Part shown: positions 1 through 10,311 of the stretch, in pieces | Position numbering within the stretch: position 1 is the stretch's first letter | How the letters are laid out: each line of letters opens with the position of its first letter | DNA from: Aureobasidium sp. EXF-3400 | Lineage: Eukaryota; Ascomycota; Dothideomycetes; Dothideales; Saccotheciaceae | Length of the DNA: 64,000 nt | NCBI GenBank assembly: GCA_024195585.1 | Contig: SWBL01000304.1 | Coordinates: 1-64,000, forward strand | Reading direction: 5' to 3' | The notes under the pieces: model-generated | Told to the model about the DNA's origin: nothing | Databases searched by the model: none | The model's input: only the letters and a program-made list of their open reading frames with translations | Position numbers and translations under genes: made by a program

Positions 1-114
1 CGAGTTGGAGATGAGTTCTCTGAGGAAGATCTCCTTGTTGGAGTAGACAGTGTTGATGATCAGCGAGAGCAGCTGAGAGATCTCAGCCTGGAACTCGAAT
101 GTCTCGGCGGCCAT
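1..114 (-). CDS. HSP90: Heat shock protein HSP90, N-terminal fragment
   Basis: Only the first 38 codons are inside the window; the gene continues past base 1. The translation begins [18 protein letters not shown] and runs on through [17 protein letters not shown], the invariant start of the N-terminal ATP-binding (GHKL) domain of cytosolic HSP90. This chaperone dimer folds kinases, steroid-receptor-like and other client proteins together with HSP70. The family is usually about 700 residues, so roughly 95 percent is missing. The start is the first ATG (complement of 112-114) in frame with the family's conserved N-terminus. No intron is seen in the visible part. The family assignment is very secure; paralogue status cannot be judged. 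Confidence 0.97.
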   Translation of the reverse strand, partial: MAAETFEFQAEISQLLSLIINTVYSNKEIFLRELISNS

Positions 115-1363
115 GTTGATGGTTGTGATGGGAGAATTGGTTCAAAGACGGTGACAAACACGAGATGCAAAGTAAAAAGTGACTGCTTGGATAGAGACAG
201 CCGGGTATCTGAAAGAGAAAGGAAGATGAGTGGTGTGAAGATTGGAGGAAGGTAGAAGAAGCGGATTAAAAAGATGGAAACCAGCCTTGCGCTTCCATTG
301 GGTTCGATAGAATCGCCCTTGGTCCAAGCTCCGTCGCGCGAACAACCACTATGTTTTCCTCTTTTTGATACCCGCCGAACTGTGCAGATGCTACTAGAAG
401 TCTCGATTATGTACGCGAATATTCACTCTGCACTTTGACTGTAGCAAGTGACTTTGTGCTATCTAGAACGACCAGTTGCTTCACTTTCACAGCCAGAGTG
501 GTTGCTTGAGGTCTCTCACATATTCTCCATGGATCCAGACTTTGTGGGGATCTCTGTGGGCGGCCCTCTCGTTGCCACCCGAACTCTGTTCCTCCCCGTG
601 TGCTAATGCATGTAACGCGTATAGCTATAAATCCATAATACTTCCAAGAAGTAGGATAGTATCCATCGAGAAGCTATACACTCTAGGCTCTCTTTGCTAC
701 ATCTCTAGTCTACAGACCTTTGTGCCTTTTATAGTGAAGACACTGCTCTGTGCCTTCGTGAGAGACGCACGGCGGCTACAGGTTTAAGCAACCGATGACA
801 TGAGCCATGGGCAAACAAAGCCCTCCTCGCGTGCTAGAGTCAATCGTACTTGTCACGCGGTTCCGAATACAGTCGCACTGGTATCAAGTTGCAGTTCAAA
901 CTTTTTCCTACATCGACATGCTGAGTATGGCTGCCACGAGACACAACATACTCATGGCAGTTGGATAAATGCTGCCAGTGACCGAGAGGGTCAGGCACTT
1001 AGGATGATTCCAATGGTCCACTTGAAGAGATTCTTCGTTCGGCAGCAATAGCGTGCAATGACTCGATTCGTATTATGCAGCTCGATTGTAGTGATTAAAA
1101 TGCAATATCAGTGCCCCTGCACAGTCAACAAAACCCCCTCCCTATCAAGCATCACCTCGCGCAAAAAGACCAAATGAAGACATGCAATGTTCAACCGTGT
1201 CACCTCTGTTCAATGCCCAAGAAAACTGTATCCATCGACGCCAACCATCAAAAATAAGAAATCATTCCGCTCATCCAGACTGAAGTTACAGCCCATGCAA
1301 GTGATTGTGCAGATCGACACTGTTCAGCCAATGCCGTATCCTGCAAGACGTTCATCCCTCTCT
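115..1363. promoter_or_regulatory. HSP90 upstream region with one copy of a dispersed repeat
   Basis: This 1.25 kb stretch lies between the HSP90 start and the stop of the next gene. I see no convincing gene: small reading frames here lack family motifs. On the HSP90 coding strand it must hold the promoter. TTC triplets at 293 and 303 are 10 bp apart, weakly resembling a two-unit step-type heat shock element. Repeat copy A lies at 599-792. Confidence 0.5.
599..792 (+). repeat. Dispersed degenerate repeat, copy A
   Basis: About 194 bp that aligns by eye with 9318-9515 and 62817-63025. Shared blocks include the TGTGC start, the ACGCGTATAGCTATA block near 615, the GATAGTATCC block near 655, CTACATCTCTAG near 700, TATAGTGAAGAC near 730 and CTTCGTGAGAG near 753. 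It ends in AAGCAAC rather than the GCACA seen in the other copies. No coding potential is evident. It could be an old solo LTR, a MITE or another non-coding repeat. Confidence 0.6.
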
Positions 1364-1792
1364 TTATGACCTGATCTCGAGGCTTCTCTTATCGGGCAGC
1401 TCAACGGGCTCTTGCTGTCCCTGTGCGGGCGGTGCAGCAGACAGCGACTCCCTGCGTGTGAACTGCGCATCTTGTCCGGTCATTCTTCTGCCGAGTGCGC
1501 GCTCGACTTTGGCGCCCAGAGCAATGGTGTTGATTTCGTCGACCTTCTGTTCGCTGAGCTGGTAACGCTGTTTCTCGAGGCGCTCATCCGACATGCGCTG
1601 GAAACCGGCCTTCCATGACTTGATGTCTTGAGTGCGAGGGTCGGCGGATCCGACAGTGCTCATGGATGTACGGGGCTCAGTGACGGCGATCTTGTCGGTG
1701 TCGTAGGTGGTTGTTGACGGCGAGCCTTGATATGCGTCTTGCTTGAAGTTGGCATCGGCCGTGTTGTTGGTGACGGTGGAAGAAGTGCTCAT
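1364..1792 (-). CDS. Conserved hypothetical protein, about 142 aa
   Basis: A single-exon reading frame starting at the ATG complementary to 1790-1792 and ending in TAA at 1364-1366. The N-terminal half is rich in Ser, Thr and Ala and looks disordered. The C-terminal half is charged and helical, with the stretch SWKAGFQRMSDERLEKQRYQ followed by LSEQKVDEINTIALGAKVERALGRR. This well-structured block, with no stops and ordinary codon use, is why I treat it as a real gene. I do not recognise a named domain, signal peptide or membrane segment. It may be a small filamentous-fungus-specific protein. The frame remains open upstream of the chosen start, so a longer N-terminus is possible. Confidence 0.6.
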   Translation of the reverse strand: MSTSSTVTNNTADANFKQDAYQGSPSTTTYDTDKIAVTEPRTSMSTVGSADPRTQDIKSWKAGFQRMSDERLEKQRYQLSEQKVDEINTIALGAKVERALGRRMTGQDAQFTRRESLSAAPPAQGQQEPVELPDKRSLEIRS

Positions 1793-2766
1793 GGCGATTG
1801 AAGGCTGTAGAGATGGTGCACCGGAATGTGTAGAGAATCTGAGCGATTGATTGTGTGTTGAGGACAAGTCGTTCGACTGTCAAAGGGTTGGATTGTCAGA
1901 AGATCAGCGAAGCGTTATATTGGCGTAGGAAGCAAACACGGAAACGGTGAGGGGCTCTCGAGACAAGAAAAATCCCAAAAAGAATTGAGAATAAAATGCG
2001 AGTGCGCGATTGAGAAAAAGAGCACAAGGCCTCGCCATCGTACGTACCATGACTAGGTCTATATGCGGAGGAGATTCAGGAGTTGTCAATCTTGTGTTCG
2101 GCTCTTTTGTCATCAGCTGCATGGTCATTAGAACGCTTTCTTCATATCGGCTGTTGCTGATGTCTCACCCGCTGCCTGACCAGCGTTCTATTCACTTGCA
2201 ACTTGTGTTTGCTGACAAGTGTATGTCAAGGAGAGCAGAGTGCGTTTCGATTAAGAAGCTGCGAGACAAACCAGCGGTCCCCGAAATGCATTCATTAATA
2301 TCGTAAATCGTGTCGGGAAGGCGGACCCCTTTGTACCGCTCGACACGTTAGATCATGCCGCTGGCCAGGGATCCTCGCCTTCCCACCCGGTACAGTCGCG
2401 AAACTTGATATTCTGCCATTCAGCTCCAGGCTCTAGGACCTGACCCTCACGACTATCCGCCAGCCAGGGTCTGCTGTATCTCAGCAATTAACCTTCATGT
2501 CACATGTTATCACTACTACCACTACTGGGAAGAGCTGGCCCGCACGTTTCAATAAACAGGTAACGGATCTGTCCAACAAGCGGTGCGACTGTCACGTCAA
2601 CGTGGCCTCGATCGGCGCCACGTGCGGGTAGTGTGATGTGGAGTTCTAAGGCAAGGAAACACACGATCCACGCATTCCGCTTGCTCGTGGCACTCAAAAA
2701 GTCATGCTGATTGAACTTGGTCTCGTTTCAGTCGTCTTATCATATCAGCTCTCCTTGCCTAGGACG
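1793..2766. other. Intergenic region, no gene seen
   Basis: Nearly 1 kb between the 142-aa hypothetical and the end of the septin-like gene. Short frames here begin with non-ATG codons or lack any recognisable motif. The end nearest 1793 must contain the promoter of the hypothetical gene; I see no clear TATA box, repeat or RNA gene. Confidence 0.4.
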
Positions 2767-5120
2767 CTACCATTTACCTCCCGTGAGGAAGGCCTTGAAG
2801 AAATCCAGAGGGGCCCTGCTGTTGTCCCTGGCTGACACTGCTGCATATCCAGGGATCTGGACACTTGGATTGCTCAAGCCTAACGCTTCTGACACAGTCA
2901 CCCAATTCCTCGTTGCCCACACTAGGATCGTGGCTACAGCACCGCACCCTCCAACCACCTGCAGGAGACTCCATCTACTGACATTCAGTCGTTGGCTTAA
3001 TGCGAGCAAGCCTAGGGGATCTCGGTAGTCGAAACTGTCGAATTCACTGTCTTTGGTATGTGGACATCTCTCATGTCCGGATTTAATTAAGGCCGAGTTG
3101 GCATTGTGTCGTTCATGGGTGCCCGTGGTCAGTTGTTTTCTTTCTCGGTTCTCAATGTCCAGCGCAATCTTCAGGTTGTACGCCCATTGCGGTAGTTGCA
3201 CGCTTTCACCGTCCAGATTGTGGACATCTATCCGGCGACCGAAGTCGTACTGTGAAGTTGTGCCCATAGCAGGCACGAGCTTGAAAGGAGTGGGCGATGG
3301 CCCTCGCTGGCTTGGAGTGGGTACTTGCGGCACGAGGAAACCTGAGGGTGAGGAAAATACAGAAGAGATGGAAGATGGTGCAGCATCGTGCAAGCAGCCG
3401 AGTCGCTCGAGTGCCAGCTCACGAAGCTCACGCTTGTGTGAGTCGAATGATGTCTTCAGATAATCCCTTCGCCATTGGATGAATTTCTTGACAGCACAGT
3501 GTCGTAACCATTGAGCGTTATCTGGGTCAAACAGCTGGTCCACTAACCGGGTGAGATCGCTCGAGACCAGAGGCTGCACGTAGTCAGAAGACATGAGCAC
3601 GCTCGCATCCATAGTCTCTGCATCCTCGCCCAAGGCGGACGACACTGCAAAAGGCGACGACGTGGAGGCATCTTTGGCATCAGCTGCCTGGAAAGCAAAA
3701 GTTCTGACTCCAGCAGCTTCAAGACTAGATCGGATAGCTGTCTTGGTGTCCATGATGTTATCACTCGTGCACGTATCAGCCCTACCAATGATCGGAACTA
3801 CGTTGGTAAGCGCAGAGAGGCGTCGAAGGGCATCAATCTCTGGAGGATTGATTTGGTGAGATGCTGGATATTGTCAGTAATTTTCTAGTCGCACGAGTGT
3901 ACAGCGGACTCACTAGGATGAAACATGTAGAGTAAAACATCGACTTGAAATCCCCCACTGCCGCTCAGAACACTGAGAAGATCCGTATCACTTAACTCTC
4001 CTGTCAGAGCATTCCTTCTAAAGGATGTCTCTATGTTTTCTTGAATAGTGCTGATGGCATTCGCCATATTTTCTTGATCGCTCGCGCCGCTCATATCCCA
4101 ACCAGGGGTATCAATGAAGGAGATATTGCGTTCCAGAATAGAATCTCCCATACTTTTTCGGCGTCTCAAGCCACGGCCCTGTTCAATTTCATCAGACCAC
4201 CAAGGCGGATAAGATTTGGTTGAAGCGTGAGTTTCAAAGATGCTATCCCTGCGTGTTGTGGAGGTTGATGACGAGTCAATGGCCACGATAGGGTCAACAT
4301 GAACAACATCCTCGCACACCTGGACGATACTTTTGATCAAGCTTGTCTTGCCTGTACCAGAAGGTCCTGCAACCATGATTTTGAGTCGCGGTATGCGCTT
4401 GCCTCTTTCTGTAAAGGGTCGGCGTGCAGGCATGGATATGCTAGGCATGACCAGTTGAGGTATGCTGCTCTGGGGCGCGGTTTGAGAGGCGGACTCGATC
4501 AGAGTATCGTCGGCGAAGATATCGTCATCCTCGCTCGAAGAGTGAAGGGCCTGGCTAGCAGTGTCATCGATGATACTTCCTTCTTCGTCCGAGAGGCGTA
4601 CGCTTTTGACGCTGGGTGACCGAGGAGTACTGGCGTCGCTAGCGCGTAGGGGAGTAAACGAACGGCCCAGTGATGTAAGGGATTCACTTCGCACCCGGCG
4701 ACGAGTTGGTGACGGAGTCAAGGGCCTTTGTGCAGGAGATGAGATTGACTGTTTGCGCGAAGAAGGCCGCTCTTCAGACGATATGATGCGCTGAGCAGCT
4801 GCAGCAATCTTGGGGTGGACGGGGTTTCCAATCTTCCGCTTCTTGCCAGACGCAGAGTTTGAGGGAGATATTGATCGCTCTGGTGATTTGGGGGCGAAAG
4901 CAGCTTCCAGGGTTTCGTTCAAGCTCTCAACGCCATAGTTGTTGTCCCGATCGTGGTCCTGCTGGTGGCTACTACTCTCTGCCTCTGCTTTTTTGATGTC
5001 TCTCTCGCTTCGCAGGAAGAAGGTGATGGGTGGCTGCGCGTGTCCTGAGGTCGGTGCGGTACCTGCGTCAGTACAAGGTTGCTTCTTCGTCCGTGGCCAC
5101 ACTCGTTCGGAATGGCTCAT
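2767..5120 (-). CDS. Septin-like GTPase with C-terminal membrane segment
   Basis: Two exons, complement of 3914-5120 and 2767-3863, joined across a 50-nt intron (GTGAGT...CAG), give 767 aa in frame. Residues 1-240 are low complexity and Ser-rich. A septin-type P-loop, AGPSGTGKTSLI, sits near 250-260; the G3-like motif DTPGW is near 336; VDVLLYMFHPTSHQINPPEI follows, like the septin strand-loop before G4. At the G4 position (about 427) the protein reads PIIGRADT, where canonical septins have AKAD. A hydrophobic run, LLQVVGGCGAVATILVW, lies near 703-720, close to the C-terminus. Septins are filament-forming GTPases at the cortex and septa; this divergent branch may be membrane-anchored (inference). 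The start is the first ATG of a long open frame. Confidence 0.85.
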
Positions 5121-5959
5121 GGTGGAATGGTAGTGGTTGTGATGTCGGGTCCAGAATTACTGGGTCGTGACAATAAGATGCTGTTGGTGCCGACGACAGT
5201 TATGCTCATGGTACGATCATACGACTAATTTGCTCGATCTGGTGAGTCCTCTGACAAGTGCAACACGCAGGCACCGAGTGATGACGATAAGCCCTACCTT
5301 CCCCACACTGGGGGTCGATCTGCCCGCCCGCTTGCCGTCCGAGGACGATACGCTTGGACCTTCCAACGTCTACCACTCTCTAGTACCTGTAAAACCTATA
5401 ACACTCATCTATACCAAGTCGTTGTGCACGCAGTAACCCTCAAGGTAAACCCAAACCAAAGCAGTGATCACCGATGCAAAGGTCTAGTACAGTGTCATGA
5501 GGAACGTCATCGTTTGATATGCATATCTACCGTCATCCATGAAGAGCATGCACAAAACTTTACAGCCCAGCCTGGCATGTTTCTTCCATCACCTTTCAAG
5601 CCACGCCAGATGAATGACCTGCGTGAAAAAAAAAGTCGCCATTCTCGACATCCCATCCACGCCCTCCAGAACCAATCCACAACCGTGTTGATACAAACTG
5701 CAAAGCCAATGGAACTCCGCAACAAACAACAGAAACACAGTCGGTAGGATGGAAAGAGAAATAAATGAGAAACACGCGCCGCTATGCATTAGTGACAAAT
5801 GTGTGAAGTTTTGGGCAGCGCGTCAAGCCTTTGGAGCCCGTCTCCAAGTCGCTCCAACGCTGAGAAAGAACTTTTTCGAAAGGAGGGCATATCGCGTCAT
5901 ATTTTACAGATGAGAGCCGAATCGCGTCTGTTGTTTCGGCCCGTGTTTGTAGAAAGCGT
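5121..5959. other. Intergenic region between two minus-strand genes
   Basis: About 840 bp holding the promoter of the septin-like gene on one side and the 3' untranslated region of the NTF2/RRM gene on the other. Short frames (for example 5424-5747) have no motif and an A-rich composition typical of UTR. I see no RNA gene or repeat. Confidence 0.4.
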
Positions 5960-7803
5960 TTAGGCGGCTTGGGCACCTCCGCGACCGCGAGATGCGGGAG
6001 CACCACCACGGCCTCTCTGCGAACCGCCTCCACGGCCGCCCTGGAAGGAACCACGAGGAGCCTGGTTGGCACCGCCGCGGCCGCCTCTGGCGCCACCACG
6101 GCTACCTTGGAAGAAAGGTCTGTTGTCTTTGGGGCGGCGCTCCTCAATGGTGATAGCATGCTCACCGATAGAGATGGGGCTGGCCTTGAGAGCGGCCTTG
6201 TAGCCATCGAGAGTCTTGAAATCGACAAAGGCACAGTTCTGTTTGCTAATTAGTCATCGTGATGTTCAATTCCCGGAATGGAAAGCTTACCTTGGGTCTG
6301 TTGGCATCGAAGTAGTTGAGCTCACCGTACTTCTCAATAGTGTCTCTCAAGGTGGGAAGAGTAATACTCTCGTGAACATTCTTGACGTAGGCACGGTACT
6401 GAGGAGTGTCTTGAGCACCTGCAGCGGCCTGGCCCTTGTTCTGCTTCTTGTCGCCGACGCTGGTCCACTCTTCTTGTTGGTCGGCACTGGGAGCAGCAGG
6501 AGAAGACTCGCCAGCAGGAACAGCAGCAGCAGCAGCCTCCTGGGCGGGTGCTGCGGCAGCAGGCTTGGCAGCAGGCTCGGTTTGGGGAGCGGTCTTGGGC
6601 TGGGTAGGAGCGGCAGATGCAGAAGGCTGAGGAGTGAAAACGGGAGTGGCGACGCGGTGAGCAGCAGCGGCAAGGTTGGCCCAGGTCTTGGGAGCGGCAG
6701 GGGCAGCGGGAGCAGCAGGCTTAGCAGGAGCAGCGGCCTTTGCTGGCTGAGCGGCCTGCTTCACGGGAGAGCGGACAGCGGGAGTGGGTTCGGGATCCTT
6801 GGGCTTCTCGGACTCCATCTCTTCCTGAGCGGCAGGAACCTCGGGGGCGGTCTCGGTGGCGGCCTCAGGAGCGGCCTCGGGAGTCTCAGTGGATTCGGAC
6901 ACAGCGGCGGTAGGAGCCTCCTCGGCCTGAGCGACCTCAACGGACTCAGTCTTAGGCGAGTCCTCGACAGCGGCAGCGGGAGCGGCGGTCTCCTCCTCGG
7001 GCTTCTCGGCGATGATCTTCTCCTCGATCTCCTTGTCAACCTTGGCGGCGTCCTTCTCAATGGCAACAGGGTCCTCGGAGCTGGTCAGAGTCTCGTGCTC
7101 GGGCTCCTGAGTAGCAGTGGGAGCAGGCTCCTGGACAGCGGCGGGCTCCTCGGTTGCCTCGGCCTCATCCTCCTCCTCAATGATGTAACGGAAGATGTCG
7201 TTCAAGACGAAGTAGCCGTTAGTCTGAGCGGCGAGGACGAAAGTCTGGGTGAACTTCTTGTGGGGGGCTGACTTGTTGGAAATCTCGCCGATGACCTGGA
7301 TGACAATGTGGTCATCCGAGGCTTGCGAATCGACATTGGTGACGCGAACCTTTGATTCGGAGAAGTCAAGCTCCTTGATGCGTTCGTTGATGGCCTTTTT
7401 GCTCGGTTAGTACCTCGGAGACATGTGCGCTCTCAAGCAAGAGAAAGACGTACCCGTTGTCCCACACAGACCTCGACCTTCTCGGTCTCGTTACCGGAAA
7501 CGAATTGTGAGCGCTTGTTGTAGAAGAGCTGTAGCCAGTCAATGAATGTCCTTCTCGTACAGATGTGGTCAATCCTTCACATACGTAGACCTTCTCGGGG
7601 CTGCGGCTGAGAGTGGTGTAGTACTGCTCGACGAAGTACCAACCGACCTCATCCTTGGGAATGTCGGCAGCCGAGTTGTTCGATTGGGAAGGTGCGGAAG
7701 GGTTGGAGGAAGAGTAGGCGGGAGCGGTGTAACCACTCTGCTCTATCGAGCCATAGCTGTTCTGAGGGACGAAGGTGCCGTTGATAGCGGATTCGGAAGC
7801 CAT
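5960..7803 (-). CDS. NTF2 and RRM domain RNA-binding protein (G3BP/Nxt3-like)
   Basis: Four exons, complement of 7585-7803, 7454-7528, 6291-7394 and 5960-6238, give 558 aa with all phases closing. Order of domains: an NTF2-like domain at about 50-165 (VGWYFVEQYYTTLSRSPEKV, later HKKFTQTFVLAAQTNGYFVL); a long acidic then Ala/Pro/Glu-rich linker (about 170-430); an RRM at about 435-505 (AYVKNVHESITLPTLRDTIE, then NCAFVDFKTLDGYKAAL split by the third intron); and a C-terminal RGG region (SRGGARGGRGG, SFQGGRGGGSQRGRGG). This order matches G3BP, fission yeast Nxt3 and related proteins, which bind the Ubp3-type deubiquitinase and mRNA and mark stress granules. Cytoplasmic location is expected. The ATG at 7803 is the first in frame and starts a typical short N-terminus. 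Confidence 0.92.
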
Positions 7804-8937
7804 TGTGAAGAACCAAGAAGCGGACAGGAACGATGGATTGCGGGAAGTCGGTACGATGTCTGGCGAGAGAAGGTCAGCACTGCTTTTTCTGAGGCAGTGG
7901 CTTTAGAGCGCAGTGATAGCGGGGTGCGCGACAGGTGTTTCAGGGCGTGGGAGAGTCTCACCTGTAAAGCGACTACGTTATAAAGGCGGATATAAAACTA
8001 TCTCGTGCAGCTCGACGGATCTACAGTTTTGGCGCCAAGCTGCGGTAGGAGCTTGGTGGGCGATTAAGGGTGAGAAGAGAGGGTTATAGAAGGATGGCGA
8101 GAGAGTGAAAGAGGATTGGAGCTTGCAGTGACTTTGAGGCGTGGTGTCTATGAGTGACGATGATTTCGACTTCTGCCACTCATCGAGACACTTCCAACAA
8201 GACCGGGGCGGGCCGTGCGCCGTGCACACCTATGCCACAATTTGTGTCATAGCTGTCGGGTGCAAACGGCCAATCCACGTGATATGGATCTGTTTCTGCC
8301 TGACGATCGTCCAGAAGCGCTTGACTGCCAAACCCACATTGCAGCTGTGGAAATGCACAAAACCTTCAAGACCAGAGTAATATCCATAGAGATGATTCTT
8401 CCCATCTGTGGGTACCCAATTTCCTGATTTGAGCAGCAATCGTTTGTTCTTCTAGCATACCATATCACTCACTACAACTTATTGTGGAATAGCTATCAAT
8501 TGTAAACAATTGAGGTAGGACATTTCATACTCGTACACGGGCTGGATTGAAGATGTTCATGTGACTGCTGATAGCACAGAGAACAGTACCAGTTGGCGAC
8601 GTGTACCTGATCTGTGCCTGCTTCGTTCTCCTATGATTATCTGCGAAGACTGCCATGCAGAATCACAATTTTTCCAGCCAAACTATAAGTACAGTTCCTA
8701 CGTGCTTGTTGTTTCCCACAAGCTCGTCTACCCTTACTACAAAAGAATAAAAATCCTCGGTGCCAGCCAAAACTCCTGCATACTTCGGGCTTCAGCATAT
8801 CCCCTCACACGACACTCTACAAAATCCGGCCTCTATACATGGACCTCGAGTCTCGCTACGATATTTGCAAAGGATATTCATGTTCGATTGCACTATCTCA
8901 GTGAGCAACATAACCGCGAGGGTGACGCTGTCGAGTA

Positions 8938-9252
8938 GTCCAAGAGAAGGAGAGCATGCGGGACTTCTACTTCGAGTGTACTCGAAACCATTCGTGATGT
9001 TCGTGGAAGCCACGAGGAACCTAGCCTTGACATTCAAGGGTCTCGCTGTATCAAAGTGACAACCAAGTTCAAAGATTGCGCATCGGATCACGAGTTGCGA
9101 AAGGTTCTTGTCCGAGAGATGAACGAGACGTTTGGCTCCGCGCTGCAGGTGGTGGTCAAGCATGAACGTGATAAAGACGATGCTATTATCGAGGACCTGC
9201 GCCAGGAGATCCAAAAACCGCATGTGGCGCCAGAAGCGAGAACTACTGAGTG
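8938..9252 (+). pseudogene. Possible gene remnant just upstream of repeat copy B
   Basis: After an in-frame TAG near 8937, one frame stays open for about 104 codons and ends in TGA at 9250-9252. It reads as a plausible charged, helical protein: VTTKFKDCASDHELRKVLVR, then MNETFGSALQVVVKHERDKD, then a short DDAIIEDLRQEIQKPH tail. There is no good upstream ATG with a Kozak-like context, and the first internal ATG is at 9119. I recognise no family. It may be the 3' end of a decayed gene or the last exon of a short gene. It ends 65 bp before the repeat, so it could instead belong to the same element. Confidence 0.3.
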
Positions 9253-9317
9253 AGAAGTCTACTGGAGCAGTATGAGCAGGCTTATGAGGGATTGTGTATG
9301 GCAGATCGACCTCCCTG

Positions 9318-9515
9318 TGTGCAAGGATATGTGACGCGTATAGCTATATAAATGCACAGTACTCTTGGGAAACAAGATAGTATCCGTCGAGAAACGACGT
9401 GTTATGAGCTCTCTTTGGATACATCTCTAGCCGAGAAGCCTTTGTGTCTTTGTATAGTGAGGACATCAGCCCAAATCTTCGTGAGAGGAGCGCGGAAGTT
9501 ACAGACTTTAGCACA
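9318..9515 (+). repeat. Dispersed degenerate repeat, copy B
   Basis: About 198 bp beginning TGTGC and ending GCACA, which are inverted copies of each other. It contains a TATATAAA stretch at about 9346-9353. It aligns with copies A and C along its whole length; the best shared blocks with A are ACGCGTATAGCTATA, GATAGTATCC, ACATCTCTAG and CTTCGTGAGAG. I could not find an obvious target-site duplication (flanks read CCCTG and CGGTG). Confidence 0.6.
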
Positions 9516-9579
9516 CGGTGAGGTAGCTATAAGCATAAGGCAGCTAGGCAAAGATAGCATAACACAGTTAGACAAGGCA

Positions 9580-10008
9580 CTATTTGCAGTCCTCGCAGTC
9601 CTTTGTGCCTTCGGCAGGAGCAGTGACAGAGCTTTCGGGCTCTTTTGGCTCTGTAGTTGTGTCCGAGGTATGATTTTTCGAGGGCTTGTCAGAGTGACCA
9701 AGATCTCGACCCGGGTCAATATGGTTCCTCAAGAGTTGTTTAAGTCGCTTGGTCTCTGGAAATCCACCTTCTGCCTTTCTGTCCCATAGTAATATCTCTT
9801 GTGCTTCGGCATTCTCCTCGGAACCAGGTGGTACATGTGTCAGGTAGACAGTAAAAAGGCCTCCTGTGGCGGGTATGAGGGCAATCTCGCCGATAGCTGT
9901 TCCGAAGGTCGAGAGCAGCTCTTGACCGAAATATGCTGCTCGCAACATCCATTTGCACTGGGTGCAGTACGAGATGGCGACGCGCGGTAGGTTTTGTGGC
10001 GACGGCAT
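9580..10008 (-). CDS. Rdx family protein (SelW/SelT/SelH-like thioredoxin-like fold)
   Basis: Single exon, 142 aa from the ATG complementary to 10006-10008. That start gives MPSPQNLPRVAISYCTQCKW, the usual short N-terminus of fungal Rdx proteins; the frame is open further upstream but the extra residues look non-coding. The redox motif is C15-T-Q-C18. The segment LLSTFGTAIGEIALIPATGG follows, matching the Rdx beta-strand region with its GG turn. In animals the first Cys position of SelW-type proteins is often selenocysteine; here it is Cys. The C-terminal 50 residues are charged and probably disordered and end in a second CxxC, C138-E-D-C141, just before the last Lys. Function is thought to be thiol redox regulation; the substrate is unknown. 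It diverges from the SET gene with 303 bp between starts. Confidence 0.88.
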   Translation of the reverse strand: MPSPQNLPRVAISYCTQCKWMLRAAYFGQELLSTFGTAIGEIALIPATGGLFTVYLTHVPPGSEENAEAQEILLWDRKAEGGFPETKRLKQLLRNHIDPGRDLGHSDKPSKNHTSDTTTEPKEPESSVTAPAEGTKDCEDCK

Positions 10009-10311
10009 GGTGGTTGTTGAAGCGGGTGTGTTCCTGCCGATTGCGAAGACTGATGTGAAGCGTCGTGGTCGCAAGCGAGTCCGACATTACTTCTCCAGCC
10101 TCATTAGCGATCAACACCATTTTCAAGAATGCCCCTCTTGATCGTGTTGCGCATCTTGACTGGTTATTGTTGTCTTTGATGCTCCTCAAACATGGTCGAC
10201 GACACGTAACTGTCTTCCTTTCTCTGTAGGTCCAATTCAGCGAGCAATTGTGCAATAGGCGTTACCTCGTTCTTTTCCTCATCGTCTCGTCTTCTTTGTC
10301 CCTTCAGAAAC

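Larger units (their letters stand above)
7804..9579. other. Gene-poor region with a coding remnant and repeat copy B
   Basis: About 1.8 kb upstream of the NTF2/RRM gene and downstream of the Rdx gene. The first few hundred bases should be the 5' UTR and promoter of the NTF2/RRM gene. The part from 8938 to 9515 contains an open stretch with protein-like composition and one copy of the dispersed repeat, both listed separately. I see nothing else convincing. Confidence 0.4.

Noticed and set aside
2500..2697. Small frame resembling a secreted peptide (hydrophobic start, Ala-rich cleavage-like site)
   Set aside because: It begins with a TTG codon, not ATG, and has no splice signals or conserved motif.
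6216..7271. Long plus-strand frame rich in Gly, Leu and Ser
   Set aside because: It is the antisense shadow of the Ala/Glu/Pro-rich linker of the NTF2/RRM gene; the minus-strand frame has all domain motifs and splice sites.
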